This document shows positions 1 through 6,279 of a DNA stretch of 7,571 nt, piece after piece. Each line of letters opens with the position of its first letter. Positions within the stretch are counted from its first letter, which is position 1. The translations under genes were made by a program, and so were the position numbers. The notes beneath the pieces are model-generated. The model saw only the letters and a list, made by a program, of their open reading frames with translations, was not told where the DNA came from and ran no database searches. Source of the stretch: an uncultured Ruminococcus sp. (lineage in GTDB: Bacteria > Bacillota > Clostridia > Oscillospirales > Acutalibacteraceae); the NCBI GenBank assembly GCA_902772755.1, contig CACYCD010000269.1:1-7571 (forward strand). The letters run 5' to 3'.

Positions 1-815
1 AGTCCAAGGGAGCGACAGGGTATTTTCTCTATAGGAAAAATACTAAAAATGGAAAATATAAAAAAATCGCCACCCTCTACGGCGACAGCCAGACCTACTG
101 CCATACAAAAATTGCTAAAAACAAAACCTATTGGTACACGGTAAAGGCATATTCCTATAGCAATAAAGAAACCGTTACTGCCAAATACGACAAAAGCGGA
201 AATGCCGTAAAATACAAGAAAGTCACGGTAAAGCCGAACAAGCGTGTAGATTCCGCCAATGTGTATTTTAAATACGGGTTGAACAACGCACAGCTGAAGG
301 AAGTCAGGAAAGCTGCAAAGAGTTTTTTCAGAAAATATATAACCTCCGATATGTCAGAGGCGGAAAAAATCTTAACGGCACAGATATATCTGGCATATTC
401 CGGCGTATACGGCTATGACTTCGATCACCTGCCAAATACCGCCTGGGGTGCGTTGGTGTACAAAAACAAAAGCGGAATGCACGAGGCAAACTGCTACGGC
501 TACACTATGGCTATGTGTGCTTTGTGCGACGCAATGGGAATAGACTGCCGTCCCGTCTACCCCAACTCCAAAGCCTCAAATCCAAATCACCTGTGGTGTA
601 CTGTTAAAATCGACAAAAAATGGTATATTCTCGACCCACAAGTAAACGCAAACTACGGTGTTTTCAGCTATTTCCTGATAAGCGGTAAAACCTACGAGAC
701 CGAAACCGGAGAAACCTGGGACAAATCCAAATACCCCACCCTCTCCAAAACAGATTACCCCCAAGAAAAAATAACCCAAGCCTCATACAGCTATAAAGTG
801 AATAATGTGTTTTAA
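1..815 (+). CDS. Transglutaminase-like domain protein with upstream fibronectin-III-like region (5' partial)
   Basis: The frame is open from base 3 to the TAA at 813-815, giving 270 visible residues; the true start lies before the window. A GTG at 261 is in frame, but the coherent domain sequence before it argues that it is internal. Residues 6-50 look like a fibronectin-III or Ig-like beta sandwich of the kind common in secreted Firmicute proteins (GYFLYRK near 6-12, TYWYTVKAY at 42-50). Residues about 140-225 match the transglutaminase-like cysteine-protease fold: Cys164 in ANCYGYT, His196 in NPNHLWC and Asp211 in YILDPQ form the expected Cys-His-Asp triad in the usual order and spacing. 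Family members act as peptidases, cross-linking enzymes or sugar-amide-binding domains, so the reaction cannot be stated. Surface or secreted location is inferred from the fold mix and high Lys content; the signal peptide is out of view. It converges on the ABC permease gene. Confidence 0.88.
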   Translation, partial: SKGATGYFLYRKNTKNGKYKKIATLYGDSQTYCHTKIAKNKTYWYTVKAYSYSNKETVTAKYDKSGNAVKYKKVTVKPNKRVDSANVYFKYGLNNAQLKEVRKAAKSFFRKYITSDMSEAEKILTAQIYLAYSGVYGYDFDHLPNTAWGALVYKNKSGMHEANCYGYTMAMCALCDAMGIDCRPVYPNSKASNPNHLWCTVKIDKKWYILDPQVNANYGVFSYFLISGKTYETETGETWDKSKYPTLSKTDYPQEKITQASYSYKVNNVF

Positions 816-830
816 AAAATCGCACTCAAA

Positions 831-866
831 AGCCGTACAATCCGAAATTGTACGGCTGAATTTTTT
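831..866 (+). terminator. Rho-independent terminator between convergent genes
   Basis: A perfect 10-bp stem, AGCCGTACAA (831-840) with TTGTACGGCT (848-857), encloses a 7-nt loop and is followed by GAA and six Ts (861-866). It lies 15 bases after the stop of the transglutaminase-like gene. Read on the minus strand the same stem is followed by a short run of Ts and then, about ten bases on, a TTTTTT run, so it may also stop the ABC operon that ends at 865. It is clearly better as a plus-strand terminator. Confidence 0.88.
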
Positions 867-2493
867 ACAATTTATTAAACAGCTGTCTTCCCTTGGTTTT
901 TATGAATAGGATCCCGAGGATGCATAGGATCGTGAAGTAGAGCCAGATTATTATGTATGACCAGAATATGGCAAAATCGTCAAGGAGGGAGGGGAGGAGT
1001 ATGGCGAAGATGAATGGGAAGGCTGAGATGAACACTGAGGAAAACAGGGTTATCACCACGCTGGCACTCTGCTTTATCACTATTATTTCCGATGTCCAAT
1101 CAAAACGGGGGAAGATCAGGTTTATACATACTCCCAGCAGTCCCGAAAAACAGGCTGCCGTTATGGGGATCACTATCATTGCTATTATATCGACTGCCGT
1201 CATATCAACGGCGATCACCGAACAAACTGACAGAATCAGCACTCCCGGGATCGTAATGATCGGTGACAGCAAAGATTTGATAAGCAAAATTTTTGTGCAG
1301 TCAACAGGCATTGTTTTGAGCATCCAGAGGGTCTTTGCTTCCAAAGATATACACGGTGCAGTGGCATCGTTCATAACGCTCATCAGCGTGAGCGAGGCAA
1401 GTATAACCAGCGGTACAAGTGAATTGATATTCTGCACATACTCTGCGACATAGCCCGAAAATTCGTAACCGTTGTTTATCAAATAGATTCCGAATATCAA
1501 TGAGAATATCGTACCGAAAGAGGCATTCAACACATAACCGGGATTGCTGTAAAAATATCCCACTTCCTTTTTAAGCAGGGCAAGCGTGGGAGAACCGGGC
1601 TTCATCGGCTTTTCAACATAGACTGTCTTAGGTTTTTCCCTGTGGGTGGTGAGTATCTTGACAAACCGCTTTGAAATCAAAAAGCAGACTGCAAGGGTGA
1701 TTCCGGCACTCGCCATCACAAGTATGAATAAACAGACTAAACTGTGGTTTGTGACTGCCTCGCCGACCATATAGAACAGATAACAGTATTTTTCAAGCAG
1801 TTCTCTGCCGTAGTCCATATTGAAGAAGGCTTGCTCGGCATAGGGCTTCAACTGCATAAAGCCAAATACCAACAGACCAAAAAATGACAGACCCACAACT
1901 ACATTGCCTGTCTTTTTATCGGGAAATCTTGAGGATATCAGGTAAAATATATATCCCAGAAAAGCCGATACTCCCGTCATAAAAAGCGGAAGAAGGAGCA
2001 TAAGCAAAAAATACACGATAATGCCCAAAACATCTCCGCCCGAAAACATAGCAAAGACCACAAGAGACGGTATAAGCACCAGCCACGAATACAAGAGGTT
2101 GAGGGAATACAGTGTTGCGAAACGGCTGATGAGAATGTATGCAGGCTTGATGGGCATTGAAAGCAAATGTTCATTGTCCTTGGCTTCAAACAGATATGAC
2201 TGTGAGGAAAGCACAGTGCCCATAAATGCAAACATCATTGAACCCAAAAATGCCGTTGTCGGATAGAGTATCCTCAGCTTTGCGGCGTGGGTCATAACCG
2301 CAAGCCCCATAAAGGTGGAAAAGAAGAAAAAGAACATTACTATCAGGAATATTCCCAGCACACAGAAAATAATGATGTGAAATGTACTGCTGTGGGACTT
2401 GTCCTCTTTATTTTTGCCGCCCAAAAAGGTGAACATAGAGTACAACATTGAATGTATGTTGAGCTTTAGAAGAGTAAAAACAAGTTTAAGCAC
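865..2493 (-). CDS. ABC-2 type exporter permease, internally duplicated, about 12 membrane segments
   Basis: This is the membrane subunit of an ABC exporter, 542 residues, paired with the ATPase just upstream; the substrate is unknown. Hydrophobic segments fall near residues 38-65, 77-97, 120-150, 155-187, 197-213, 251-275, 320-340, 357-375, 401-428, 434-461, 478-502 and 508-531. Two similar signature stretches mark two halves: EAKDNEHLLSMPIKP (about 103-117) and SLEAKTLWMLKTMPVDC (about 383-399), each after a membrane segment. This E/K...(S/T)MP pattern is typical of ABC-2 permeases, so one chain probably supplies both halves of the pore. A longer frame begins at an ATG at 2526, but I chose the GTG at 2493 because GGAGG sits 6 bases before it and the start then overlaps the ATPase stop by only 8 bp (GTGCTTAA), a usual translational-coupling arrangement. 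It belongs to the large putative ABC exporter group; exact family assignment needs a profile search. Confidence 0.85.
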   Translation of the reverse strand: MLKLVFTLLKLNIHSMLYSMFTFLGGKNKEDKSHSSTFHIIIFCVLGIFLIVMFFFFFSTFMGLAVMTHAAKLRILYPTTAFLGSMMFAFMGTVLSSQSYLFEAKDNEHLLSMPIKPAYILISRFATLYSLNLLYSWLVLIPSLVVFAMFSGGDVLGIIVYFLLMLLLPLFMTGVSAFLGYIFYLISSRFPDKKTGNVVVGLSFFGLLVFGFMQLKPYAEQAFFNMDYGRELLEKYCYLFYMVGEAVTNHSLVCLFILVMASAGITLAVCFLISKRFVKILTTHREKPKTVYVEKPMKPGSPTLALLKKEVGYFYSNPGYVLNASFGTIFSLIFGIYLINNGYEFSGYVAEYVQNINSLVPLVILASLTLMSVMNDATAPCISLEAKTLWMLKTMPVDCTKILLIKSLLSPIITIPGVLILSVCSVIAVDMTAVDIIAMIVIPITAACFSGLLGVCINLIFPRFDWTSEIIVIKQSASVVITLFSSVFISAFPFIFAILLPSLLDDFAIFWSYIIIWLYFTILCILGILFIKTKGRQLFNKL

Positions 2494-3208
2494 CTTTGTC
2501 CTCCAAATCCAGAAATACATCTTCAAGGCTGGTGTTTCCGATGACCTCTTCTGTCCTGCCGCTTATGATGAGCTTTCCTCCCTTGATAATGGCTATCTTG
2601 TCACAGAGCTTCTCTGCCACTTCAAGCACGTGAGTAGAGAAAAATATCGACGCACCGTTTTTACAGAGGAGCTTCATCTCCTGTTTGAGCAGATATGAAG
2701 CCTTGGGGTCAAGACCTACAAACGGCTCGTCCATCAAAAGGAGCTTTGGGTCGTGCATCAGGGCGGCGATTATCGCCAGCTTCTGCTTCATTCCGTGGGA
2801 ATAGCTGTTGATGTGCTGACCGAGGTTCTCGGTTATCTTAAACATATCCGAATATTTTTTTACACGTTCGGTACGCTGTTGTGCGGACAGCATATATACA
2901 TCTGCAATAAAATTCAGGTATTTTATTCCCGTCATAAAATCGTAGAGATCGGGATTATCCGGCAGATACGAAATCATTCGCTTGCACTCCATAGGTTTTT
3001 CACGTATGGACATACCATCAACATACACCTCGCCCGAATCAAATTCCAGCAAGCCGCAGCAGGCTTTTATTGTAGTGGTTTTGCCTGCACCGTTATGCCC
3101 GATAAAGCCGTATATCTCACCCGGCTGAATTTCAAGTGAAAGACAGTCAACAGCTTTTTTCTCGCCGTAGACCTTGGTGAGCTGTCTGATACTCAATAAA
3201 CTGTTCAT
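2486..3208 (-). CDS. ABC-2 type transporter ATP-binding protein
   Basis: This is the ATPase subunit that powers the permease encoded next to it; 240 residues, cytoplasmic and acting as a dimer, as is general for the family. Motifs, numbered from the ATG at 3208: Walker A GHNGAGKTT at 37-45; a YLPDNP segment at 81-86 where many ABC proteins have the Q-loop glutamine (acidic substitution is common in this subgroup); ABC signature YSHGMKQKL at 136-144, a variant of LSGGQ; Walker B LLLMDEP at 156-162 with Glu161 as catalytic base; D-loop GLDP at 165-168; switch His193 in STH. The LEDVFLDL tail at 228-235 is typical of exporter ATPases of the BcrA/drug-efflux type. An ATG at 3220 would add four residues. 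I prefer 3208 because GGGGG lies 5 bases before it, while 3220 has no good ribosome binding site. The gene follows the YoaK-like gene by about 21 bases and overlaps the permease by 8. Confidence 0.94.
   Translation of the reverse strand: MNSLLSIRQLTKVYGEKKAVDCLSLEIQPGEIYGFIGHNGAGKTTTIKACCGLLEFDSGEVYVDGMSIREKPMECKRMISYLPDNPDLYDFMTGIKYLNFIADVYMLSAQQRTERVKKYSDMFKITENLGQHINSYSHGMKQKLAIIAALMHDPKLLLMDEPFVGLDPKASYLLKQEMKLLCKNGASIFFSTHVLEVAEKLCDKIAIIKGGKLIISGRTEEVIGNTSLEDVFLDLEDKGA
2500..2504 (-). promoter_or_regulatory. Ribosome binding site GGAGG deciding the GTG start of the permease
   Basis: GGAGG on the minus strand lies 6 bases upstream of the GTG at 2493, inside the last codons of the ATPase gene. 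The in-frame ATG codons at 2526 and 2520 lie before this site, so they are probably part of the ATPase reading frame only. Confidence 0.75.
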
Positions 3209-3224
3209 CAATACCCCCATTCTT

Positions 3225-3241
3225 CACGGTCAATGACCGTG
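3225..3241. repeat. 17-bp dyad CACGGTCA-A-TGACCGTG at the YoaK/ATPase junction
   Basis: Two perfect 8-base arms flank a single A. The dyad spans the TGA stop of the YoaK-like gene (3230-3232) and ends 16 bases before the preferred ATPase start. As RNA it would give a 7-bp stem with a 3-base loop, and no T run follows, so it is not a classic terminator. It may be an intercistronic hairpin or a protein-binding site. Confidence 0.6.
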
Positions 3242-3970
3242 AGGTTTTTCATCAATCAAAGTTTTTTCTATAACCAAATCGGCATAGAGAAGCCGTACAA
3301 AACCGACACTCAGCGGAGCTATGGCAAGCCAGATAGATTTTTCAGACAAAAGCGGACATGCAAGCGTTAGCAAAAATCCGCCGAAAAAGAATATAAAAAG
3401 CATATTTCCGTGCATCTTTATTCTTTTGAAGCTGTCGCTGTCACGAGTTCTCACATATCTTACAAGGCTGTTGCCAAGCTGTCTGATGTGGTTGGTGCAG
3501 AAGGTGGTAGCCATAGGCACTCCCTCGCTCTGCCTAAAGGTGTTGTACTGCATAGAGCAGATAAAATTTATTGCAACCTGAACGATCTGATGAGGCATAC
3601 TGAGCGGTATCCAGCCAATGGCAAACAGTGCAAGCATCTCAAACGCAAGCAGGAGAGTATCCCAGCGGATATGTCCGATCTTTTTGACAGGCGTTGGCAA
3701 GACCTCTGCTATAACCGTACCTGCCAGATAAGCAAAAATCGGGATCAGGTAGTACATACCCAGCATAATTTCACGTCTGCCGAAGGCTATTGCCATAAGC
3801 ACGATATTTGCAGTCTGTGCATTTGAAAACACTCCGCCTCTGAGATTGTAGGTATATGCACCCATCATTCCCGCACTGAACATCAAAAGATAAAAGACTG
3901 AGCTTCTTTCACAGGTCAGGTATCTGTCAGATTGCTCGGTTTTTGGTTTACTCTTTTTTTCAATAATCAT
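3230..3970 (-). CDS. YoaK family membrane protein (DUF1275)
   Basis: An integral membrane protein of 246 residues, the usual size for the YoaK/DUF1275 family, whose function is not established. About six hydrophobic segments are seen, near residues 25-42, 52-64, 72-92, 104-123, 128-142 and 188-230 (the last containing two). Family landmarks: the N-terminal FSAGMMGAYTYNLRGGVFSN block (31-50) followed by AQTANIV, where relatives usually have TGN; and the MQYNTFRQSEGVPMATTF block (140-157) after the fifth segment. The N-terminal 20 residues are polar and charged. An upstream ATG at 4087 is in frame, but it lies before the consensus promoter at 3996-4024, so that start cannot be used by this promoter. 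The ATG at 3970 has GGTGG 4 bases upstream and a leader of about 20 bases. It is the first gene of the operon with the ABC exporter; a functional link to that exporter is inference only. Confidence 0.85.
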   Translation of the reverse strand: MIIEKKSKPKTEQSDRYLTCERSSVFYLLMFSAGMMGAYTYNLRGGVFSNAQTANIVLMAIAFGRREIMLGMYYLIPIFAYLAGTVIAEVLPTPVKKIGHIRWDTLLLAFEMLALFAIGWIPLSMPHQIVQVAINFICSMQYNTFRQSEGVPMATTFCTNHIRQLGNSLVRYVRTRDSDSFKRIKMHGNMLFIFFFGGFLLTLACPLLSEKSIWLAIAPLSVGFVRLLYADLVIEKTLIDEKPHGH

Positions 3971-3995
3971 AGAACCACCACTGCTCTCTGAATTT

Positions 3996-4024
3996 ATTAT
4001 ATAATACAAAATGCAAATTGTCAA
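3996..4024 (-). promoter_or_regulatory. Consensus sigma-A/sigma-70 promoter of the YoaK-ABC exporter operon
   Basis: On the minus strand, a perfect -35 TTGACA (4019-4024) and a perfect -10 TATAAT (3996-4001) are separated by exactly 17 bp. The expected transcript start is near 3988-3990, about 20 bases before the ATG at 3970. This is a strong housekeeping promoter by sequence. The -35 element is embedded in a 12-bp palindrome that could let a repressor block it. Confidence 0.85.
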
Positions 4025-4031
4025 TATTGAC
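4020..4031. promoter_or_regulatory. 12-bp palindrome GTCAATATTGAC, possible operator
   Basis: A perfect inverted repeat with no spacer overlies the -35 hexamer of the exporter operon promoter. Its right half also supplies TTGACG (4027-4032), which with TATACA at 4051-4056 (18-bp spacing) makes a weaker plus-strand promoter candidate facing the 99-residue gene. The 8-base core CAATATTG recurs at 4096-4103. No regulator gene is identifiable in the window. Confidence 0.45.
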
Positions 4032-4092
4032 GAATAAGCTTGTAACAACTTATACAAATCTGCCAAAATTGCAGATGAAATATACATAATAC

Positions 4093-4121
4093 TTGCAATA
4101 TTGTCCGATATGGAGTAAAAT
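4093..4121 (+). promoter_or_regulatory. Candidate promoter of the 99-residue gene
   Basis: TTGCAA (4093-4098) and TAAAAT (4116-4121) are separated by 17 bp. The expected transcript start is near 4128, leaving a leader of about 33 bases to the ATG at 4161. The -35 differs from consensus at two positions and the -10 at one. A second candidate lies further upstream (TTGACG at 4027, TATACA at 4051). Confidence 0.5.
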
Positions 4122-4160
4122 AATAGAGGATTGATAAATCTTCATAAGGAGTAATTATAA

Positions 4161-4460
4161 ATGAGAGTAGAAGAAAGAACTATCAAAGTGACAAAGTTCG
4201 TTTCGGAGGATGGAAAGTCGTTTGACAACAAAGATGACTGTGTGCTTCACGAGCTTAGAAACAGAGTTGAACCTCTGGTGAATGAACATATGAGACGCAG
4301 CTTCGGCAATATCGGCGAGATGCCCGACTATTTTGTCAATGCCGTTGTTGTTGACACCATTATGAAGATGGAGGACGGTGTTTCATATTCCAATTCCGAG
4401 ATCTTGGAAAAAATCAAGCTCTGCTTCTTTGAAGAGATCTCACAGCTTCTCAGAAAATAA
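4161..4460 (+). CDS. Small soluble protein of unknown function, 99 residues
   Basis: I do not recognise a named family. The ATG is well supported: AAGGAG at 4146-4151 lies 9 bases upstream, promoter-like elements precede it, and strong hairpins follow the TAA at 4458-4460. The protein is charged and has no membrane segment or signal peptide. Residues 6-31 (RTIKVTKFVSEDG, then SFDNKDDCVLHE) predict a beta hairpin followed by the start of a helix. An aromatic-x-x-DG-x-x-F...D/E-C...HE pattern of this sort occurs in small Firmicute and phage proteins of unknown role; that likeness is from memory and not tested. Residues 31-48 and 78-98 look helical and amphipathic, with a hydrophobic stretch FVNAVVVDTIM at 58-68 between them. 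Cys27 and Cys88 are the only cysteines. It is transcribed divergently from the YoaK-ABC operon and convergently with the phosphate transporter gene. A regulatory or adaptor role is possible but unsupported. Confidence 0.82.
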   Translation: MRVEERTIKVTKFVSEDGKSFDNKDDCVLHELRNRVEPLVNEHMRRSFGNIGEMPDYFVNAVVVDTIMKMEDGVSYSNSEILEKIKLCFFEEISQLLRK

Positions 4461-4487
4461 CAGTTTTTTCATAATGTTCCTTCAAAA

Positions 4488-4524
4488 AGAGTCTGTCTGC
4501 TTTGCGGGCAGGCTCTGAACTTTT
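4488..4524 (+). terminator. Rho-independent terminator of the 99-residue gene
   Basis: A 13-bp stem (4488-4500 with 4504-4516), including three G-U pairs and closed by a TTT loop, is followed by GAAC and TTTT. The G-U pairs become A-C mismatches on the opposite strand, so the hairpin is meant to be read on the plus strand. It starts 28 bases after the stop codon. Confidence 0.7.
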
Positions 4525-4533
4525 ATGCAGAAA

Positions 4534-4601
4534 AGCTGTCTCTGCTATGGAACTGTGCAGGAATCATTTTTGCACAGCTCCTGAGAGACAGCTGATTTTT
4601 T
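4534..4601. terminator. Large hairpin terminator, probably bidirectional, at the end of the phosphate transporter gene
   Basis: The outer arms AGCTGTCTCT (4534-4543) and AGAGACAGCT (4584-4593) pair perfectly over 10 bp. Inside, GGA pairs with TCC (4549-4551 with 4579-4581) and CTGTGCA pairs with TGCACAG (4553-4559 with 4571-4577), with a small internal loop. Plus-strand reading gives GA then six Ts (4596-4601); minus-strand reading gives TTTT directly after the stem, 6 bases after the transporter's stop codon region. It can thus end both convergent genes. Confidence 0.8.
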
Positions 4602-6255
4602 ATGACGCAGATACTAAATTCTTTTTGGGGATAGAAAATGCAACGTTGTTGATGTGGTCACCGACTCTTTCAAGATAGGTGAGCATATCAAAGAAGATGA
4701 TACCGTGAGCTGCGGTACACAAGCCATCATTCATACGCTTGATGTGGTTTGCTTTGAATATTTGAACATTATCGTCAAGCTCATCCTCGTTCTCTATCAC
4801 GCTCTCGGCAAGCACGGGGTCGGCTTTTTGCGTGTTGAACATTTTGAAGCCGTCAGCCATCATCTTGACAATGAGCTCGTTCAAGTTCTTAAGCTCTTCC
4901 ATTGCGTCCTCGGAAAAGCTTACCTTACCTTCGATCATCATTTTGGCTGAGTCGGTGATATTTTCTGCGTGGTCGCCTATTCTCTCAATATCCTGAATAG
5001 CTGAGTACATATAGCCCATTGTTTTGCGGTCGTGGTCAACTATGTCAAGACCGTTGATCTTTACAATGAACTTGGTGATCTCACTGGTGAGGAAGTCGAT
5101 TACCTTCTCGTTCTTCTCTACCTTTTCTATAAGCTCAGCGTTCTTCTCCGCAAAAGCCTGAAAAGCATATTTGTAGTTATTGCAGGCAAGCTCGCCCAAT
5201 CTCTGGCACTCACGCTCAACGGACATAACAGCCATAGGCGGTGTTGTGAGCAGACGGTTGTCCAGATATACGGGGCTCATCTGCTTGTCCTCCTCCAGAT
5301 CCGGTAGGATCAGCTTTGTCAGCTTGATTATCAGATCGGAGCAGGGAAGCAAAATTACGGTGATCGCAATGTTGAAGATGATGTGTACTGCCGAAATCTG
5401 AGCGGCAATTCCCACTGTTTCCTGCGGAAGGAAGTAGTTGATAGCCCTTGTGAACGGCAGAAAAACGGATATAACCGTCATAATGGTCGCACCGAACATA
5501 CTGATTAGGAAGTTTGACAGTGCTATCTGCTTTGCTATTCTGTTGGCACCCAGCGAGGAAAGTATCGCAGCCGAACAAGCACCGACGTTGAAGCCGAACA
5601 CTATGTATACCGCCTGGTCAATATCTGTGATAACACCTGCCGAACCCAGAGCCATAAGGATACCGACAGAGGCAGAGGAACTCTGAATGATTCCCGTGAA
5701 CACCATACCGACAAACAGACCCAAGAGCGGAAAGCTGAGCTGATCGGCTATGTTCTTGAAAGCCGCACTCTCGCCCATCCACTTGAGATTTTCACTCATA
5801 AGAGAAAGACCGAGGAACAGCATACCGAAGCCTGCGGCGATCTGACCGTAGTACTTGTAGTTGTTTTTCTTTAAAAACGTGATGATGACCGCTCCGATAA
5901 ATATAAAGATCGGGACAAATGACTTGATATCAATTGCCAAAAGCAGTGAAGTTACCGTAGTACCTATTTTGGCACCGAACAGAATACCGATAGCCTGACC
6001 AAACTCCATCAAACCCGCATTTGCAAAACCAACGACCATGGCATCGGTAGCAGATGAACTCTGAATAACACCTGTGACAAACACGCCGACAAGCATTGCA
6101 ATGAATTTGTTGCTGGTGATTTTTTCAAGCAGACTTCTCAGCTTGTTGCCTGCGGCAAGCTCAAGACCTTCACCCATATTCTTCATACCTATGAGAAAAA
6201 GTCCCAGACCGCCCAGAGCCATAATGATCTTTAGTACAATACTGTACGAATCCAT
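4600..6255 (-). CDS. Na+/phosphate cotransporter family protein with C-terminal PhoU-like domain
   Basis: A 551-residue inner-membrane protein of the NptA/YjbB type (Na_Pi_cotrans family), expected to move inorganic phosphate with Na+; direction and substrate are not proven by sequence. The membrane part covers about residues 1-315 as two inverted-repeat-like halves, each with the diagnostic motif: QSSSAT at 65-70 and QSSSAS at 191-196. GAKIGTTVT at 94-102 follows the first; the matching site after the second is GFNVGACSA at 221-229, where the usual T is replaced by A. After a linker, residues 345-540 form a soluble helical PhoU-like domain with the two signature repeats DIERIGDHAENI (422-433) and YLERVGDHINNVA (527-539). 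PhoU-like metal-binding helices are linked to phosphate sensing in relatives. The ATG at 6255 is chosen because GGAGG lies 9 bases upstream and translation from MDSYS leads straight into the first helix; an in-frame ATG at 6288 would lie before that site. No pst or pho genes are nearby. Confidence 0.94.
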   Translation of the reverse strand: MDSYSIVLKIIMALGGLGLFLIGMKNMGEGLELAAGNKLRSLLEKITSNKFIAMLVGVFVTGVIQSSSATDAMVVGFANAGLMEFGQAIGILFGAKIGTTVTSLLLAIDIKSFVPIFIFIGAVIITFLKKNNYKYYGQIAAGFGMLFLGLSLMSENLKWMGESAAFKNIADQLSFPLLGLFVGMVFTGIIQSSSASVGILMALGSAGVITDIDQAVYIVFGFNVGACSAAILSSLGANRIAKQIALSNFLISMFGATIMTVISVFLPFTRAINYFLPQETVGIAAQISAVHIIFNIAITVILLPCSDLIIKLTKLILPDLEEDKQMSPVYLDNRLLTTPPMAVMSVERECQRLGELACNNYKYAFQAFAEKNAELIEKVEKNEKVIDFLTSEITKFIVKINGLDIVDHDRKTMGYMYSAIQDIERIGDHAENITDSAKMMIEGKVSFSEDAMEELKNLNELIVKMMADGFKMFNTQKADPVLAESVIENEDELDDNVQIFKANHIKRMNDGLCTAAHGIIFFDMLTYLERVGDHINNVAFSIPKKNLVSAS

Positions 6256-6264
6256 AATATGAAC

Positions 6265-6269
6265 CCTCC
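6265..6269 (-). promoter_or_regulatory. Ribosome binding site GGAGG of the phosphate cotransporter gene
   Basis: GGAGG on the minus strand is 9 bases upstream of the ATG at 6255. It fixes that start in preference to the in-frame ATG at 6288. Confidence 0.75.
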
Positions 6270-6279
6270 GTGAATGTTC

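Noticed and set aside
953..1453. Plus-strand open frame of 166 codons inside the permease gene
   Set aside because: It is antisense to a well-supported membrane protein, has no ribosome binding site or recognisable domain, and has the composition expected of the complement of hydrophobic codons.
3291..3300. Second copy of AGCCGTACAA, identical to one arm of the terminator at 831-840
   Set aside because: It falls in YoaK coding sequence without a partner arm; a 10-base match alone is readily chance.
3410..3826. Plus-strand open frame of 138 codons opposite the YoaK-like gene
   Set aside because: It is a shadow of a conserved membrane protein, with no start signals and no recognisable protein features.
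3996..4005. ATTATATAAT as a plus-strand -10 box
   Set aside because: The sequence is self-complementary, but no -35-like hexamer lies 16-18 bp upstream on the plus strand, so only the minus-strand reading is supported.
3971..4087. N-terminal extension of the YoaK-like protein by 39 residues
   Set aside because: The extension crosses the consensus promoter and its expected transcript start, and has no family resemblance.
5216..5578. Minus-strand open frame of 120 codons inside the phosphate transporter gene
   Set aside because: It lies in another frame of a clear transporter gene that carries the QSSS and PhoU motifs, and its product shows no domain.
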